This document shows, piece by piece, positions 10,116 to 20,864 of a stretch of DNA of 64,000 nt (the stretch's first letter is position 1; every line of letters starts with the position of its first letter). The notes under the pieces were generated by a model. That model did no database searches. It was not told the origin of the DNA and was given only the letters and a program-made list of their open reading frames with translations. Where the stretch lies: the NCBI GenBank assembly GCA_023426545.1, contig JAFAAN010000147.1, positions 1 through 64,000 on the forward strand, read 5' to 3'. The stretch is from Pseudomonadota bacterium. Its GTDB lineage: Bacteria; Myxococcota; Myxococcia; Myxococcales; Myxococcaceae. The translations under genes and the position numbers were made by a program.

Positions 10116-12446
10116 ATGCCGCCACGCATGTCAATGCAGGGTGGCGCCAGTGATGATCCCGATCGGGGGCGGCGCATCGGAAAATACGAGATCCTCACGC
10201 GCCTCTCCATTGGAGGGATGGCGGAGCTGTTCCTCGCGTATACGTCGGGGCCCGGAGGATTTCGCAAGTTCGTCGCGGTGAAGCAGATCCTCCCGGACAT
10301 CAAGAAGGACGACCAGTTCGTCCAGATGTTCCTGGACGAGGCGCGCATCACCGCGGCCTTCTCGCACGCGAACATCGGACAGGTGTTCGACCTGGGTGAG
10401 GAGGGCGGCGAGCTGTACCTCGCCATGGAGTTCCTGCCCGGGCAGAACCTGGAACAGGTGGCGAAGGCGGCCACGCGCCAGGGCTACCCGTTGCCGCTGG
10501 GCTTCGTCGGGCGGGTGATCCGGGATACCTGCCTGGGCTTGCACTACGCGCACCACTTCACGGACCCATCAGGTCGTCCCGCGGTGGTGGTGCACCGAGA
10601 CGTGTCGCCGAAGAACGTGATGCTCACCTACGACGGCGTCGTGAAGGTGATCGACTTCGGCATCGCCAAGGCGCGTGGCCGGCTGGGCCGCACGCAGGTG
10701 GGGACGGTGAAGGGGACCAGCGGCTACATGTCCCCGGAGCAGGTGCGGGGCGTGGCCACCCTGGATGGCCGCAGCGACCTGTTCTCCGTGGGCGTCATGC
10801 TCTACGAGCTGCTCTGTGGCCAGCGCTTGTTCACCGGGCCGCACGAGGCGGCGGTGATGATTCAGATCGTGGAGGCGGACATTCCGTCTCCGCGCAGCAT
10901 CAACCCCGACGTGCCGGAGGCGCTCGAAGCGGTGGTGATGCGGGCCCTGGCCCGGGACGTATCCCAGCGTTTCGCCAACTGCCGGGAGATGGCGCGCGCC
11001 ATCGAGGCGGCGCTGGGCGCGGAGCTGTTCGACGAGGATGGGGTCACCGCCGTCATGGGCGACCTCTTCGCCGACAAGCGCCAGAAGACGCGCACGCTGT
11101 TGGAGCTGGCCAGCCGCGCCGAGGATGCCCGTGTCAGCGAGGCCGCCGGAGCCCTGCAGCAGGACGAGGGTGCGGACGCCGCGCCAACGTCGCAGATGCC
11201 GGCCCCTCGCGCCCGGGCTGTGCCGCCGGGTGGGGCCCGGTCCGGAGGCAGCGGTTCCCACAGGGTGGCGCCGCAGCGTCGGCCCGGGGAGACCATGACG
11301 CCTCGCGGTCAGGCGGCCGCCAGCGCGGGAAGCGCGCCCAGGCCCATGCCCCAGCGCCGCGCCGCCGAAGCGCCCACGCCAGCGTCGCGCACGCCGCGCG
11401 GTGGGCACGACGTGGCCGGTGCATCGCGGACGCCTCGTCCACGGGCGGCGCCCCGGAATGAGCCGCAGCCGGAGCCCGAGTCGCTCGATGAGCCGAGCGA
11501 CGTCCAGACGCAACAGTTCCGTTCACGGCCCCCGAAGCCCGGCGCGGAGGGCGCCCGGACTGCTGCCCGCTCGGCGCGAGCCGGCGGGGCCCTGCCCACG
11601 GATACGCCGGCGGAGACGCCCGCGGCCCGCCCGCCGTCCCGGTGGGCAGGGCGGCTGATCACCTTGGCGTTGCTGGGGGGGCTCGGCTGGGCGGCGACGC
11701 TGCCCGTGGTGCGCGCGCAGCTCCAGCCTGGCTACGAGGCCGCCAAGGCCTGGGTGAAGGCGGAGCTGAACCCGCAGCCCGAGGAGGACCCCGCGAACAA
11801 GCCGTGGCCGCCGCAGCAGGCCGGGCCGCCGCCGGGCTTCCCACGCCCGGCGCAGCAGTCCGCGCCGGAGCCCACCGAACCGGTCGCGGCTGCTCCGGTG
11901 GAGCCCGCCCCGGAGGCGCCCGCGGAGCCCCCGGACGCGAAGGCCAAGGCGCCCTCGAACGCCGCGCCGGCGCGAAAGGGCAAGGAGGTCGCCTCACCGA
12001 CCCGGACGGCTTCCGCCTCCAGGGCCGAGCCCGAGGGGAGCAGCGCCAAGGCGCCTGCCGGAGCAGCGGGGAATGGAGCGGCCAAGGCATCGGCGCCAGT
12101 GGCGGCGGCCGCGCGTGCCTCGGCCGAGCCCGTCACCACCGCGACGCAGGACGTAGAGGGGCTGGCGGAGGTGCTGGACACCAGCACGGCCAAGGGGGCG
12201 GCGAAGGCGGGGTTGGGGTGGATTACGCTCTATACGGTGCCGCGAGCGGCGGTGTTCGACGGCGCCACGCACCTGGGGACCACGCCCTTGAAGAAGTTCC
12301 CGCTGCCCGTGGGCATCTACCGCCTCCGGGTGGTCGACCCGACGAACGCGGAGGCAGAGAGCCGGCTCCTGTCTGCTCCCATCAAGCCGGGCGAGGAGAC
12401 GAAGATGCAGATCCGGCTGGCGGATCTCCCACTGTACAAGGAGTAA
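10116..12446 (+). CDS. Transmembrane Ser/Thr kinase with C-terminal PEGA domain
   Basis: 776 residues. The kinase domain (about residues 24-290) is complete: LSIGGMAELFLA loop, VAVKQIL lysine, VVHRDVSPKN catalytic loop, VIDFGIAKA and GTSGYMSPEQ. A long low-complexity Pro/Ala/Arg linker follows, then one membrane segment (LITLALLGGLGWAATLPVV, about residue 515), another Pro/Ala-rich stretch, and a final PEGA domain (about 700-776, with VPRAAVFDGATHLGTTPL). PEGA domains lie outside the membrane in such kinases and may contact the envelope. Start ATG 10116 is 6 nt after AGGG; an in-frame ATG at 10128 is possible. Confidence 0.93.
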   Translation: MPPRMSMQGGASDDPDRGRRIGKYEILTRLSIGGMAELFLAYTSGPGGFRKFVAVKQILPDIKKDDQFVQMFLDEARITAAFSHANIGQVFDLGEEGGELYLAMEFLPGQNLEQVAKAATRQGYPLPLGFVGRVIRDTCLGLHYAHHFTDPSGRPAVVVHRDVSPKNVMLTYDGVVKVIDFGIAKARGRLGRTQVGTVKGTSGYMSPEQVRGVATLDGRSDLFSVGVMLYELLCGQRLFTGPHEAAVMIQIVEADIPSPRSINPDVPEALEAVVMRALARDVSQRFANCREMARAIEAALGAELFDEDGVTAVMGDLFADKRQKTRTLLELASRAEDARVSEAAGALQQDEGADAAPTSQMPAPRARAVPPGGARSGGSGSHRVAPQRRPGETMTPRGQAAASAGSAPRPMPQRRAAEAPTPASRTPRGGHDVAGASRTPRPRAAPRNEPQPEPESLDEPSDVQTQQFRSRPPKPGAEGARTAARSARAGGALPTDTPAETPAARPPSRWAGRLITLALLGGLGWAATLPVVRAQLQPGYEAAKAWVKAELNPQPEEDPANKPWPPQQAGPPPGFPRPAQQSAPEPTEPVAAAPVEPAPEAPAEPPDAKAKAPSNAAPARKGKEVASPTRTASASRAEPEGSSAKAPAGAAGNGAAKASAPVAAAARASAEPVTTATQDVEGLAEVLDTSTAKGAAKAGLGWITLYTVPRAAVFDGATHLGTTPLKKFPLPVGIYRLRVVDPTNAEAESRLLSAPIKPGEETKMQIRLADLPLYKE

Positions 12447-12493
12447 GCACCGTCCTTGACGCTCCGGACCCCCGTCACTAGGGTCCGCGCGCT

Positions 12494-13475
<982 letters not shown>

Positions 13476-13486
<11 letters not shown>

Positions 13487-15584
13487 CCTGCTCCTGGAAG
13501 TGGGCGCCGAGGAGATTCCGGCGTCGTTCATCGGCCCCGCGCTGGAGGACCTCCAGCGCATCCTCTCCGAGCGCATGGCCGAGGCCCGCCTCCAGCACGG
13601 CGAGGTCCGCACCTTCGGGACGCCCCGGCGCCTGGCCGTGTGGGTGAAGGACGTGGCGGACGCGGGCGAGGACATCGTCAAGGAGGTGCTCGGCCCCAGC
13701 GCCAAGGCCGCCTTCGACGCGCAGGGCAAGCCCACCAAGGCGGCGGAGAAGTTCGCCGAGGGGCTGAAGCTCACGGTGGAGCAGCTCGGCCGCGCCACGA
13801 CGCCCAAGGGCGAGTACGTGTCCGCGCGCGTGGAGGAGAAGGGCCGCCCCGCAGCGGACATCTTGAAGGACGCGCTGCACACGGCGGTGCACTCCATCAA
13901 CTTCCGCAAGTCCATGCGCTGGGGGGACGTGGAGACGTCCTTCGCGCGGCCGGTGCAGTGGCTGGTGGCGCTGCTGGGCGGTGAGGTGCTGCCCGTGGTG
14001 TTCGGCGACGTGACGAGCGGCCGCGCCACGCGCGGGCACCGCTTCCTCGCGCCCGGCGCCATCGAGCTGAAGGCCCCGGCGGACTACGAGACGGCGCTGG
14101 AGACGGCGCACGTGGTGGCGGACATCGCGAAGCGCCGCGCACAGCTCGTGGAGAAGGTGAAGGCGGCGGCGGCCAAGGCGGGCGCCCAGGTGCTGGAGGA
14201 CGAGGCGCTGGTGGATCAGGTCACCAACCTGGTCGAGCTTCCGAGCCCGGTGGTGGGGACCTTCGAGGAGCGCCACCTGGACCTGCCCCCCGAGGTGCTG
14301 GTGCAGGAGATGAAGAGCCACCAGCGCTACTTCTCGCTGGTGGACGGCGCGGGCAAGCTGCTGCCGAAGTTCATCGCCGTGTCCAACACGCCGGTGCGCG
14401 ACGAGCAGCTCAGCCTGCGCGGCTACCAGCGCGTGCTGCGCGCGCGGCTCGCGGACGGGCGCTTCTTCTTCGATGAGGACCGGAAGACGCCGCTCATCGA
14501 CCGCGTGGAGATGCTGGGCCGCGTGGTGTGGCAGGGACAGCTGGGCAGCTACCTGGAGAAGGTGGAGCGCTTCCGGACGCTGGCCCTGTGGCTGGCGGAG
14601 CGGTCCGGCCGGGCAGGGGAGTCGGCGACCATCGAGCGCGCCGCCACCCTGGCCAAGGCGGACCTCGGCACCGGCATGGTGGGCGAGTTCCCCGAGCTCC
14701 AGGGCGTCATGGGCCGCGAGTACGCCCGCGCGAGCGGCGAGCCGGACGCGGTGGCCCTGGCCATCGCGGAGCACTACCTGCCCCGGGGCGCGGAGGACGC
14801 GCTGCCCACGCAGGACGCGGGCGCGCTCATCGGCATCGCGGACCGGCTGGACTCGCTGTGCGGCATCTTCGCCATCGGCAAGGCGCCCACTGGCGCGGCG
14901 GACCCGTTCGCGCTGCGGCGCGCGTGCATCGCCATCATCCGGCTGGTGCTGGGGCGTGGGTACCGCTTCAGCCTGACGGCCGCGGTGGACGAGGCGCTGC
15001 GGCTGCTCGCCCCGAAGGTCGCCAACGTCAAGCGCAAGGCGGGTGAGCCCGCGCCGCGCGAGCAGGTGCTGGAGTTCTTCCGCGGCCGCCTCAAGGCGCT
15101 GTGGGGCGAGCAGCACCGCACGGACGTGGTCGAGGCTGTGCTGTCCGCCGGCTTCGACGACCTGGTGGCCGCCCAGAAGCGCCTGGAGGCGCTGAGCCTC
15201 ATCGTCGGGCGGTCGGACTTCCTGCCGCTGGCCGTGGCCTTCAAGCGCGTGGTCAACATCGTGGAGAAGCAGGGCCGGGACGTGCAGGGTGGGGAGACCA
15301 ACCCCCAGAAGCTGGTGGACGAGCCCGAACGCAACCTGCATGCCGCCTTCACGCAGGCCCGGAACACCGTGTCGGGGCTGGTGCGGGTGGACGACTTCTC
15401 CGGCGCCCTCCGGGAGATCACCGGCCTCAAGCCCGCCGTGGACACCTTCTTCGACAAGGTGATGGTGATGGCCGAGGACAAGTCCCTCCGGGAAAACCGC
15501 ATCCGCCTGCTCGTGGAGATTGGGGCCCTGTTCAACCAGGTGGCCGACTTCTCGAAGATCCAGGCCGAGACGGCCCCGGCCTGA
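13476..15584 (+). CDS. glyS: Glycyl-tRNA synthetase beta subunit
   Basis: 702 residues, the normal length. The protein starts [17 protein letters not shown] and contains the conserved segments [38 protein letters not shown] and [17 protein letters not shown]. The beta subunit recognises tRNA and is required with GlyQ for aminoacylation. It has HD-like and anticodon-binding (DALR-type) regions towards the C-terminus, ending [18 protein letters not shown]. It overlaps glyQ by 11 bp. About 140 bp without a gene follow before the first lipoprotein of the Kil-like cluster. Confidence 0.98.
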
Positions 15585-15722
15585 CGGGGGGGCCTGCCTG
15601 CCCTCCGGGGAGTGAAGCACCCTGGGGGGCACGCGGGCGTCGGACGCAAGGCGCCCGGGAATGGCGCGCCGCGTTTCCGGTTGCCCGGGGGGAGGCCCCT
15701 TCCTACACTCCGCCCCCCTCTG

Positions 15723-17201
15723 ATGCGCGCCTACCTTCTTACCTCCGCGCTGCTCCTCGTGTCGTGCGACGTCGGCACCGAGAGCAAGCCCCCTCCGACC
15801 ACCCGGCTCGTGTACCCGAGCGGCCTTGCCTTCTGGCGCCCCGAAGCAGGTCCGTCCACGAACGGATACCTGTACGTGGCGAGCGCCAACTTCGATAAGT
15901 GCTACGACTCCGGCTCCGTCGTCGCGCTGGACCTGGATGCGGTGGGGGTGAGGCCCTTCGGCGCGCCCTTCGACCCCGCGGAGCGCCTGCCCAACGACAT
16001 CACCTCGCTGGGGATTGGCGCGCAGTCCTACGTGCAGATCGAGAGCTTCGCCGGAGAGATGGCGCTGTGGAGCCCTGCGGGGCGCCCGCCGCGGCTGTTC
16101 GTCCCGGCGCGCGCCGAGGGCAGCCTGCTCCACGCCATCGACGTGGGCGAGGACGGCCTCTCGCTGCGCTGCGTGCAGGGAGGCGAACGCGACTGCCGCG
16201 CCAACGCGCTGTCGCTGCTGGACGTACCCGGGGCCTCCAACGGGTTGCCGTCAGCGCCGGGCCCCCTGGGCGTGAGCGTCGCGGGAACCGGTGACGACGC
16301 CCGCGTCTGGGTGACGCACACGGAGCTGGCGGGGCCGGCGGCGGCCACCGCGGAGGCCGACCTGGAGGGCTACCTGCTCAACCTGCCGGCGGCGAATCCC
16401 ACGCGGGACGCGCTCAACGTCGATGAGTTCGTGGTGCTCGGGACGAACGACCGGCTCTCCGGTGTCGCGCACGCGACGGCCATTGGCAGCCGGTACGTGT
16501 ATGCCTCCGGGCGCAACTCGTCGTCGCCACGGCTGGGCGCGCTGCCGGCGCGCTTCATCCTGCGGCTCGTGGACCGGGCCAACCCGGGCCGGGTGCTGGA
16601 GACCGACCTGGAGCTGTCCTACTCGGTGCGCGAGGCGCGCGGCGTGGCGGTGGTCCAGACGGGCACGCGCACCCCCGACCCGGCCCTGCCGGAGCAGACC
16701 GTCGTGGACGAGCGCGTGTACCTGCTGGCGCGTGGCCCGGACACGCTGCTCGTGCTGGACGTGCTGAACGCGGCGGGCACCGCGCCCGACGCCGGGAACT
16801 TCCCCAGCGTGCGCATCGTGGCGGCGCTGCCCGTGCCCGCGGGCGCCAGCGAGCTGGAAGTGATTCGGCGCGGCGCGGGCCGGGGCAACCTGGTGGCGGT
16901 GACGGGCAGCGGTGACGAGGCCGTGGCGATCTTCGACGAAGAAGTGGGGCAGCTCATCGCCCAGGTGCAGGTGGGCGACAACGACCCGAACAACCCCAGC
17001 CAGCCCTTCGGCCTGGCCGCGGACGTCCGCGGCAACTCCGCCCGCATCTTCACCAGTACCTTTGGTGACGGCCGCGTGGCCATCATCGACATCCCAGACC
17101 TCGACCGCCCGCAGAATGCCCGGCTGGTGGCGAGGCTTGGCGCCCGGCAGGGGCGTGACCCACGCCAGGGCACCAGCCTGTGCCAGGAGACCTCCCCGTG
17201 A
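15723..17201 (+). CDS. Lipoprotein with beta-propeller-like repeats, first gene of Kil1-like cluster
   Basis: 492 residues from ATG 15723; the longer frame from 15612 adds only a low-quality leader. A short signal ends in the lipobox LLVSC, so it should be a lipoprotein. The rest is rich in beta strands with repeated VYVAS/VYASG/FTSTFGDGRVAI-type blades typical of seven-bladed propellers (LVVGN-like repeats), and no catalytic residues are apparent. It overlaps the next lipoprotein start by 4 bp (GTGA). In M. xanthus, from memory, the Kil1 locus begins with two uncharacterised genes at this position, so a role with the outer-membrane part of the apparatus is an inference. Confidence 0.8.
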   Translation: MRAYLLTSALLLVSCDVGTESKPPPTTRLVYPSGLAFWRPEAGPSTNGYLYVASANFDKCYDSGSVVALDLDAVGVRPFGAPFDPAERLPNDITSLGIGAQSYVQIESFAGEMALWSPAGRPPRLFVPARAEGSLLHAIDVGEDGLSLRCVQGGERDCRANALSLLDVPGASNGLPSAPGPLGVSVAGTGDDARVWVTHTELAGPAAATAEADLEGYLLNLPAANPTRDALNVDEFVVLGTNDRLSGVAHATAIGSRYVYASGRNSSSPRLGALPARFILRLVDRANPGRVLETDLELSYSVREARGVAVVQTGTRTPDPALPEQTVVDERVYLLARGPDTLLVLDVLNAAGTAPDAGNFPSVRIVAALPVPAGASELEVIRRGAGRGNLVAVTGSGDEAVAIFDEEVGQLIAQVQVGDNDPNNPSQPFGLAADVRGNSARIFTSTFGDGRVAIIDIPDLDRPQNARLVARLGARQGRDPRQGTSLCQETSP

Positions 17202-19264
17202 AGCGCAGCACCCTTGCCGCCCTGTGCGCGTGCGCCAGCCTGACCAGCAGCTGCTCCGAGACCGACGTCCGTTCGGGCTTCGCTGGCCTGTCCGGCACCT
17301 TCGACGTGACGCAGACCCAGGACTTCGTCTTCGTCACGTCGTCGGACCGGGACGAGCTGCGTGTGCTCGACCTGGTGGCGAATCCGCGCGCCTTCGTGCC
17401 CGCGCCGAATCCGCTGCAGGCGCTGTCCATCCCCGTGCTGGACCGGCCCGACGCGCTCACGCGCGACGTGGCCTACAACGCGGCGGGAGATGACGTCCCA
17501 GGGCCCTACATCTACGCGCGAAGCTCGGGGTCGCCGGAGATCTCGGTGGTGGCCTCGGCGCGCGAGCTGCTGCGGCAGGTCGTCCGCCTCAAGGCGCCGA
17601 GCATCGTCACGGCGTTCTCCGCGCGCTCCCCGACGCCCGGCACGGACGAGCCGAGCACGCTGTACTACGCCATCCAGGACCCGGACGGCCTCTTCGACGC
17701 CGACACCGGAGGCGCGCGCGTCATCCGGCAGGACCTCCCGGGCCCCAGCGCGCTCCTGGCGGCCGAGCCCGCGCCGCTAGCGCCTCCGGTGACGGTGTTC
17801 TGTCTGCAGCCGGGTGAGTCCGTCCTGTCCATGACGACGCTGGCCACGCCGGGACAGTTCGCCGTGGCCACGCGGCAGGCGTCGGGCCGGTCGGGCCGCA
17901 CGCTGGTCGTCACCGACTCCGGTCCGGTCGCGGACTGCCTCCAGCCCTCCACGCCCACGCTGGACGTGTCCGAGGGCTTCGGCAACGTGCCCGCCCGGCT
18001 CCTGGTGAGCCACCCCAGCACGGAAATCCCCAATGCGGGGTCCATCAACGCGGGGCGCTACCTCTTCGGCATCCGGGACGAGCTGGCGTGCGCCGGCGCC
18101 CGTGAATGCTCCGGCGTGCTCGCGGTGGACCTCGAGTCATCGCCGCCTGGGCAGACGGCGCGGGACCTCAGCGGCGCCCCGATGCTGCCCATCTACCCCC
18201 CGGGAGGTCTGCCCACGGGGCTCGCGTTGATGCCGGATGCGTCCCTGCGCATCACCCGCGACGATGGGTCGTCTGGCACCGTCACGGTTCCGCTGCTCGG
18301 CATCATGCCTTCGTCCAACGGCTACATCACGATGTTCTCGGCCAGTGACCTGCGCCAGTTCGACCTGTCGGCGGCCACGGCGCGCGCCACAGTGTCGCTG
18401 CGAGACAGCAACGAGGTGCCGCTGATCATCGAGACGGCCGACCTCGTGACGGTGACCCAGGACCCAACGCTCCAGTCCACGGTGCTCTACGAGGGCTCCG
18501 TGCCCAACGCCTTCTTCCGCATCATCTACCAGGGCGGACTGCCGGGGCTGAACGGCCTGGCCCGCGACCCCGGGGATCCCCGTCGATTCGAGGCGGAGGC
18601 CGCCCCCGCGGCGAACGCGCGAGCGGGGGACATCCTGGTCCTGGAGAGCGCGGACATGCTCTGTGCCATCGACCTGCCCATCTCCGCGGTGGAGCCGGTT
18701 CCGGGCACGACCCGGGTCCGCTTCGCCATCGCGGACTCGCAGGAGATTCCGGCCGACTGCGCCAACCTGACGCGCTTCACCGTGCGGGCGGGCGGCGACC
18801 AGCCCTTCGTCCTCTACAACGAGGCCGGTACATTCCTGTCGCGGGAGGTCACGGGGGCGTCGAGCTACAGCATCCCCACCGAGTACTTCTTCCATCCGGA
18901 AGGGTTCTACATCGACGACGACAACGACCCGTTGACGCCGCCGGTGCCGAATGTCTCCCGCTTCCCCCAGCCGCCGCCTCCGCTGCACATCCGCGTGGTG
19001 GCCGTGGGACGTGAGCTGCGCCGGGGGGACCGCTACGCGGTGACGCTGAACTCCGGGATCCGGAACTACGTCTTCACGCCGGACAACGCGGCGGGCACGG
19101 GGCTGGCCTTCTACACGTTGCCGGGGGCCGTGACGGGCTCTCAGCAGCGCAACGCCGAGCTCGCCTACATCGCCTACCCATCGGCGGATGGCATCCTCCA
19201 GCTCGGCCTGCCGGGGCTCACGGACAACCGGGCGCAGTCCCTGGCATTGGTTCCCTTCGAGTAA
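17198..19264 (+). CDS. Exported (lipo)protein, second gene of Kil1-like cluster
   Basis: 688 residues. The GTG start at 17198 overlaps the upstream TGA and has AGGAGA 7 nt before it; a frame opening at 17180 would place that site inside the gene. The signal VKRSTLAALCACASLTSSC ends at a cysteine that fits a relaxed lipobox. The mature protein is long and beta-rich with no motif I recognise, and it resembles its neighbour in style (VFVTSSDRDELRVLDLV is propeller-like). Coupled translation with 15723-17201 implies a joint function in the envelope. The next gene starts 63 bp later in the same direction. Confidence 0.8.
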   Translation: MKRSTLAALCACASLTSSCSETDVRSGFAGLSGTFDVTQTQDFVFVTSSDRDELRVLDLVANPRAFVPAPNPLQALSIPVLDRPDALTRDVAYNAAGDDVPGPYIYARSSGSPEISVVASARELLRQVVRLKAPSIVTAFSARSPTPGTDEPSTLYYAIQDPDGLFDADTGGARVIRQDLPGPSALLAAEPAPLAPPVTVFCLQPGESVLSMTTLATPGQFAVATRQASGRSGRTLVVTDSGPVADCLQPSTPTLDVSEGFGNVPARLLVSHPSTEIPNAGSINAGRYLFGIRDELACAGARECSGVLAVDLESSPPGQTARDLSGAPMLPIYPPGGLPTGLALMPDASLRITRDDGSSGTVTVPLLGIMPSSNGYITMFSASDLRQFDLSAATARATVSLRDSNEVPLIIETADLVTVTQDPTLQSTVLYEGSVPNAFFRIIYQGGLPGLNGLARDPGDPRRFEAEAAPAANARAGDILVLESADMLCAIDLPISAVEPVPGTTRVRFAIADSQEIPADCANLTRFTVRAGGDQPFVLYNEAGTFLSREVTGASSYSIPTEYFFHPEGFYIDDDNDPLTPPVPNVSRFPQPPPPLHIRVVAVGRELRRGDRYAVTLNSGIRNYVFTPDNAAGTGLAFYTLPGAVTGSQQRNAELAYIAYPSADGILQLGLPGLTDNRAQSLALVPFE

Positions 19265-19327
19265 CTGGGCGGGACTGGAGGGCTCTGGTATCGTCCGGGG
19301 CTTCCAGATTCACGCGAGTCAAGACCG

Positions 19328-20182
19328 ATGATCGATCAGAACTCCCGTCCTGCCCGCAAGGTCGGTATCGCCGACCACTTGTGGGAGACGTTCGAAGACA
19401 TGGCCCAGCAGATGGGCTCGGATCGCGATGCGCTGATCAACCAGGCGCTCTTCATGTTCGCGCGCCTCAACGGCTTCCTCGAAGTGAAGTCCCGCTCCGA
19501 GGCCGCCGTCGCGCCCGTGGCCGCTGTCCCCGCGTCCGCGCCGGGCCGAGCGTCCGCGCCGCCCGTGCTGGCGCCGGCGCCCAAGCCGGAGCCCGCGCCC
19601 GCGCCGGCGCGTCCGCCCGTGCGTGCCACGCCGGAGGACCGCGCGGCCGCCAACGGCCTGGACAATGACCCGGTGCGCCGTGAGGTCGCCGAGCGCGTCC
19701 TGGAGACGGCCGCCGAGCTCGAGCGCCTCATCAAGGGCAAGAACAGCGAGCCGCCCCCGCCGGCGGACGACCTGCTCGAGGACGAGGAGGAGCCGCTCCC
19801 CGAGGCCGAGGATCCGGGCCTCATGGACGAGGAGGAGCCGCTCCCCGAGGAGGCCGAGGAAGAGCCCGCCGACGACCTCGCCGAGGAGGAGGAGGAGGAG
19901 GGTGGGGCGCTGTACCTCGTCACCGAGTCGGGTGACCAGGAGCAGATCGTCAAGGACCGCTTCGTCATCGGCCGCGGCAAGCACTGCGACTTCGTCATCA
20001 ACTCCGGCAAGGTCTCCCGCGAGCACGCCGTCATCGTCCGAGAGGGCGATGACTGGCTCATCGAGGACCTGGGCTCGTCCAACGGCACCTGGTTCAACAA
20101 GCAGCGCATCAAGCGCCGCAAGGTCGAGGACGGGGACGAGTATTTCATCTGCAGCGAGAAAATCCGTCTCTTGATTCAATAA
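19328..20182 (+). CDS. FHA-domain protein with ribbon-helix-helix-like N-terminus
   Basis: 284 residues. Residues about 10-50 (KVGIADHLWETFEDMAQQMG, then ALINQALFMFARL) look like a ribbon-helix-helix fold. The middle is a Pro/Ala then very acidic Glu-rich linker with repeats of EEPLPE. The C-terminal 95 residues form an FHA domain with the phosphothreonine-binding pattern (VIGRGKHCDFVI, SREHAVIV, GSSNGTWFN). It is probably a cytosolic regulator or scaffold. It sits directly before the prepilin peptidase gene, and the same FHA theme recurs in the ATPase and in the last gene of this cluster. Whether the N-terminus binds DNA or only dimerises is not clear. Confidence 0.85.
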   Translation: MIDQNSRPARKVGIADHLWETFEDMAQQMGSDRDALINQALFMFARLNGFLEVKSRSEAAVAPVAAVPASAPGRASAPPVLAPAPKPEPAPAPARPPVRATPEDRAAANGLDNDPVRREVAERVLETAAELERLIKGKNSEPPPPADDLLEDEEEPLPEAEDPGLMDEEEPLPEEAEEEPADDLAEEEEEEGGALYLVTESGDQEQIVKDRFVIGRGKHCDFVINSGKVSREHAVIVREGDDWLIEDLGSSNGTWFNKQRIKRRKVEDGDEYFICSEKIRLLIQ

Positions 20183-20277
20183 AGCGGTGACCCGAGCCCC
20201 GCCCCGCGGGGCTTCTGGTTGTTCGCCAATTGACGGCCTCCCGGCGTCCCTGGTTTGATGTCGGACGCCTGCCGCGA

Positions 20278-20829
20278 ATGGGACAGGCGCAGATGACGCC
20301 TGTTCAAATCGCGCTTTGGATGGTTCTCGGAGTGGCCCTCGTGATCTCGGTGGTGACGGATGTGCTTCGCCGCGAGATTCTCGATGTCGTCACTTATCCG
20401 CTGATGGCGGTAGGCCTGGGCGTGCGTCTCGCCACCGAAGGGGTGGGGGACCTGGAGCAGGGACTCATCAGCGGGCTGGTGTCGGGGGTGGGGCTCGCGC
20501 TGCTGCTGCTGCCAGCGGCGCTGCGCGGGCGGATGGGGTGGGGCGACGTGAAACTGATGGGAGGGGTGGGCGCCGTGCTGGGATTCCCGGCGGCGCTCGC
20601 GGCGGCGGCCTTCATCTCACTGGTGGGGGCGCTGCAGGCCGTGGTGACGCTGCTCTGGCAGGGAGCGGCCTGGGACACACTGGCGGCGGTGGTGCGCCGG
20701 TGGGCGGTTCGTGTCCGGCTGGCCAGCGCGGACGCGCAGCCAGCGACCCAGCGCCACATCCCCTACGGAGTGGCCATTGCGCTCGGAACCCTCTGGGCAC
20801 TGTGGTGGCAACACGGAACGTTGAGTTAG
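20278..20829 (+). CDS. kilA: Prepilin peptidase, CpaA/TadV type
   Basis: 183 residues from ATG 20278. ATG 20293 (preceded by GGGACAGG) is equally plausible, and a TTG at 20230 is less so. It is a short A24 aspartic peptidase of the inner membrane with several hydrophobic helices and lacks the methylase domain of PilD. The first catalytic aspartate lies in VISVVTDVLRREI, and the second is in the GxGD-like motif GWGDVKLMGG. The role is to cleave the leader of prepilin-like subunits, but none is encoded in this window. The secretin gene follows 35 bp later. The symbol follows my recollection of the M. xanthus Kil naming (A = CpaA). Confidence 0.88.
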   Translation: MGQAQMTPVQIALWMVLGVALVISVVTDVLRREILDVVTYPLMAVGLGVRLATEGVGDLEQGLISGLVSGVGLALLLLPAALRGRMGWGDVKLMGGVGAVLGFPAALAAAAFISLVGALQAVVTLLWQGAAWDTLAAVVRRWAVRVRLASADAQPATQRHIPYGVAIALGTLWALWWQHGTLS

Positions 20830-20864
20830 CTCGGATTTCTGGAAGAGAAGAGGGGACACGGACG

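Noticed and set aside
15612..15722. Longer N-terminus of the first lipoprotein
   Set aside because: The lipoprotein signal begins at ATG 15723; the extension has no signal features.
20230..20277. TTG start of the prepilin peptidase
   Set aside because: It adds a Pro/Arg-rich stretch before the first membrane helix; ATG 20278 or 20293 fits the family better.
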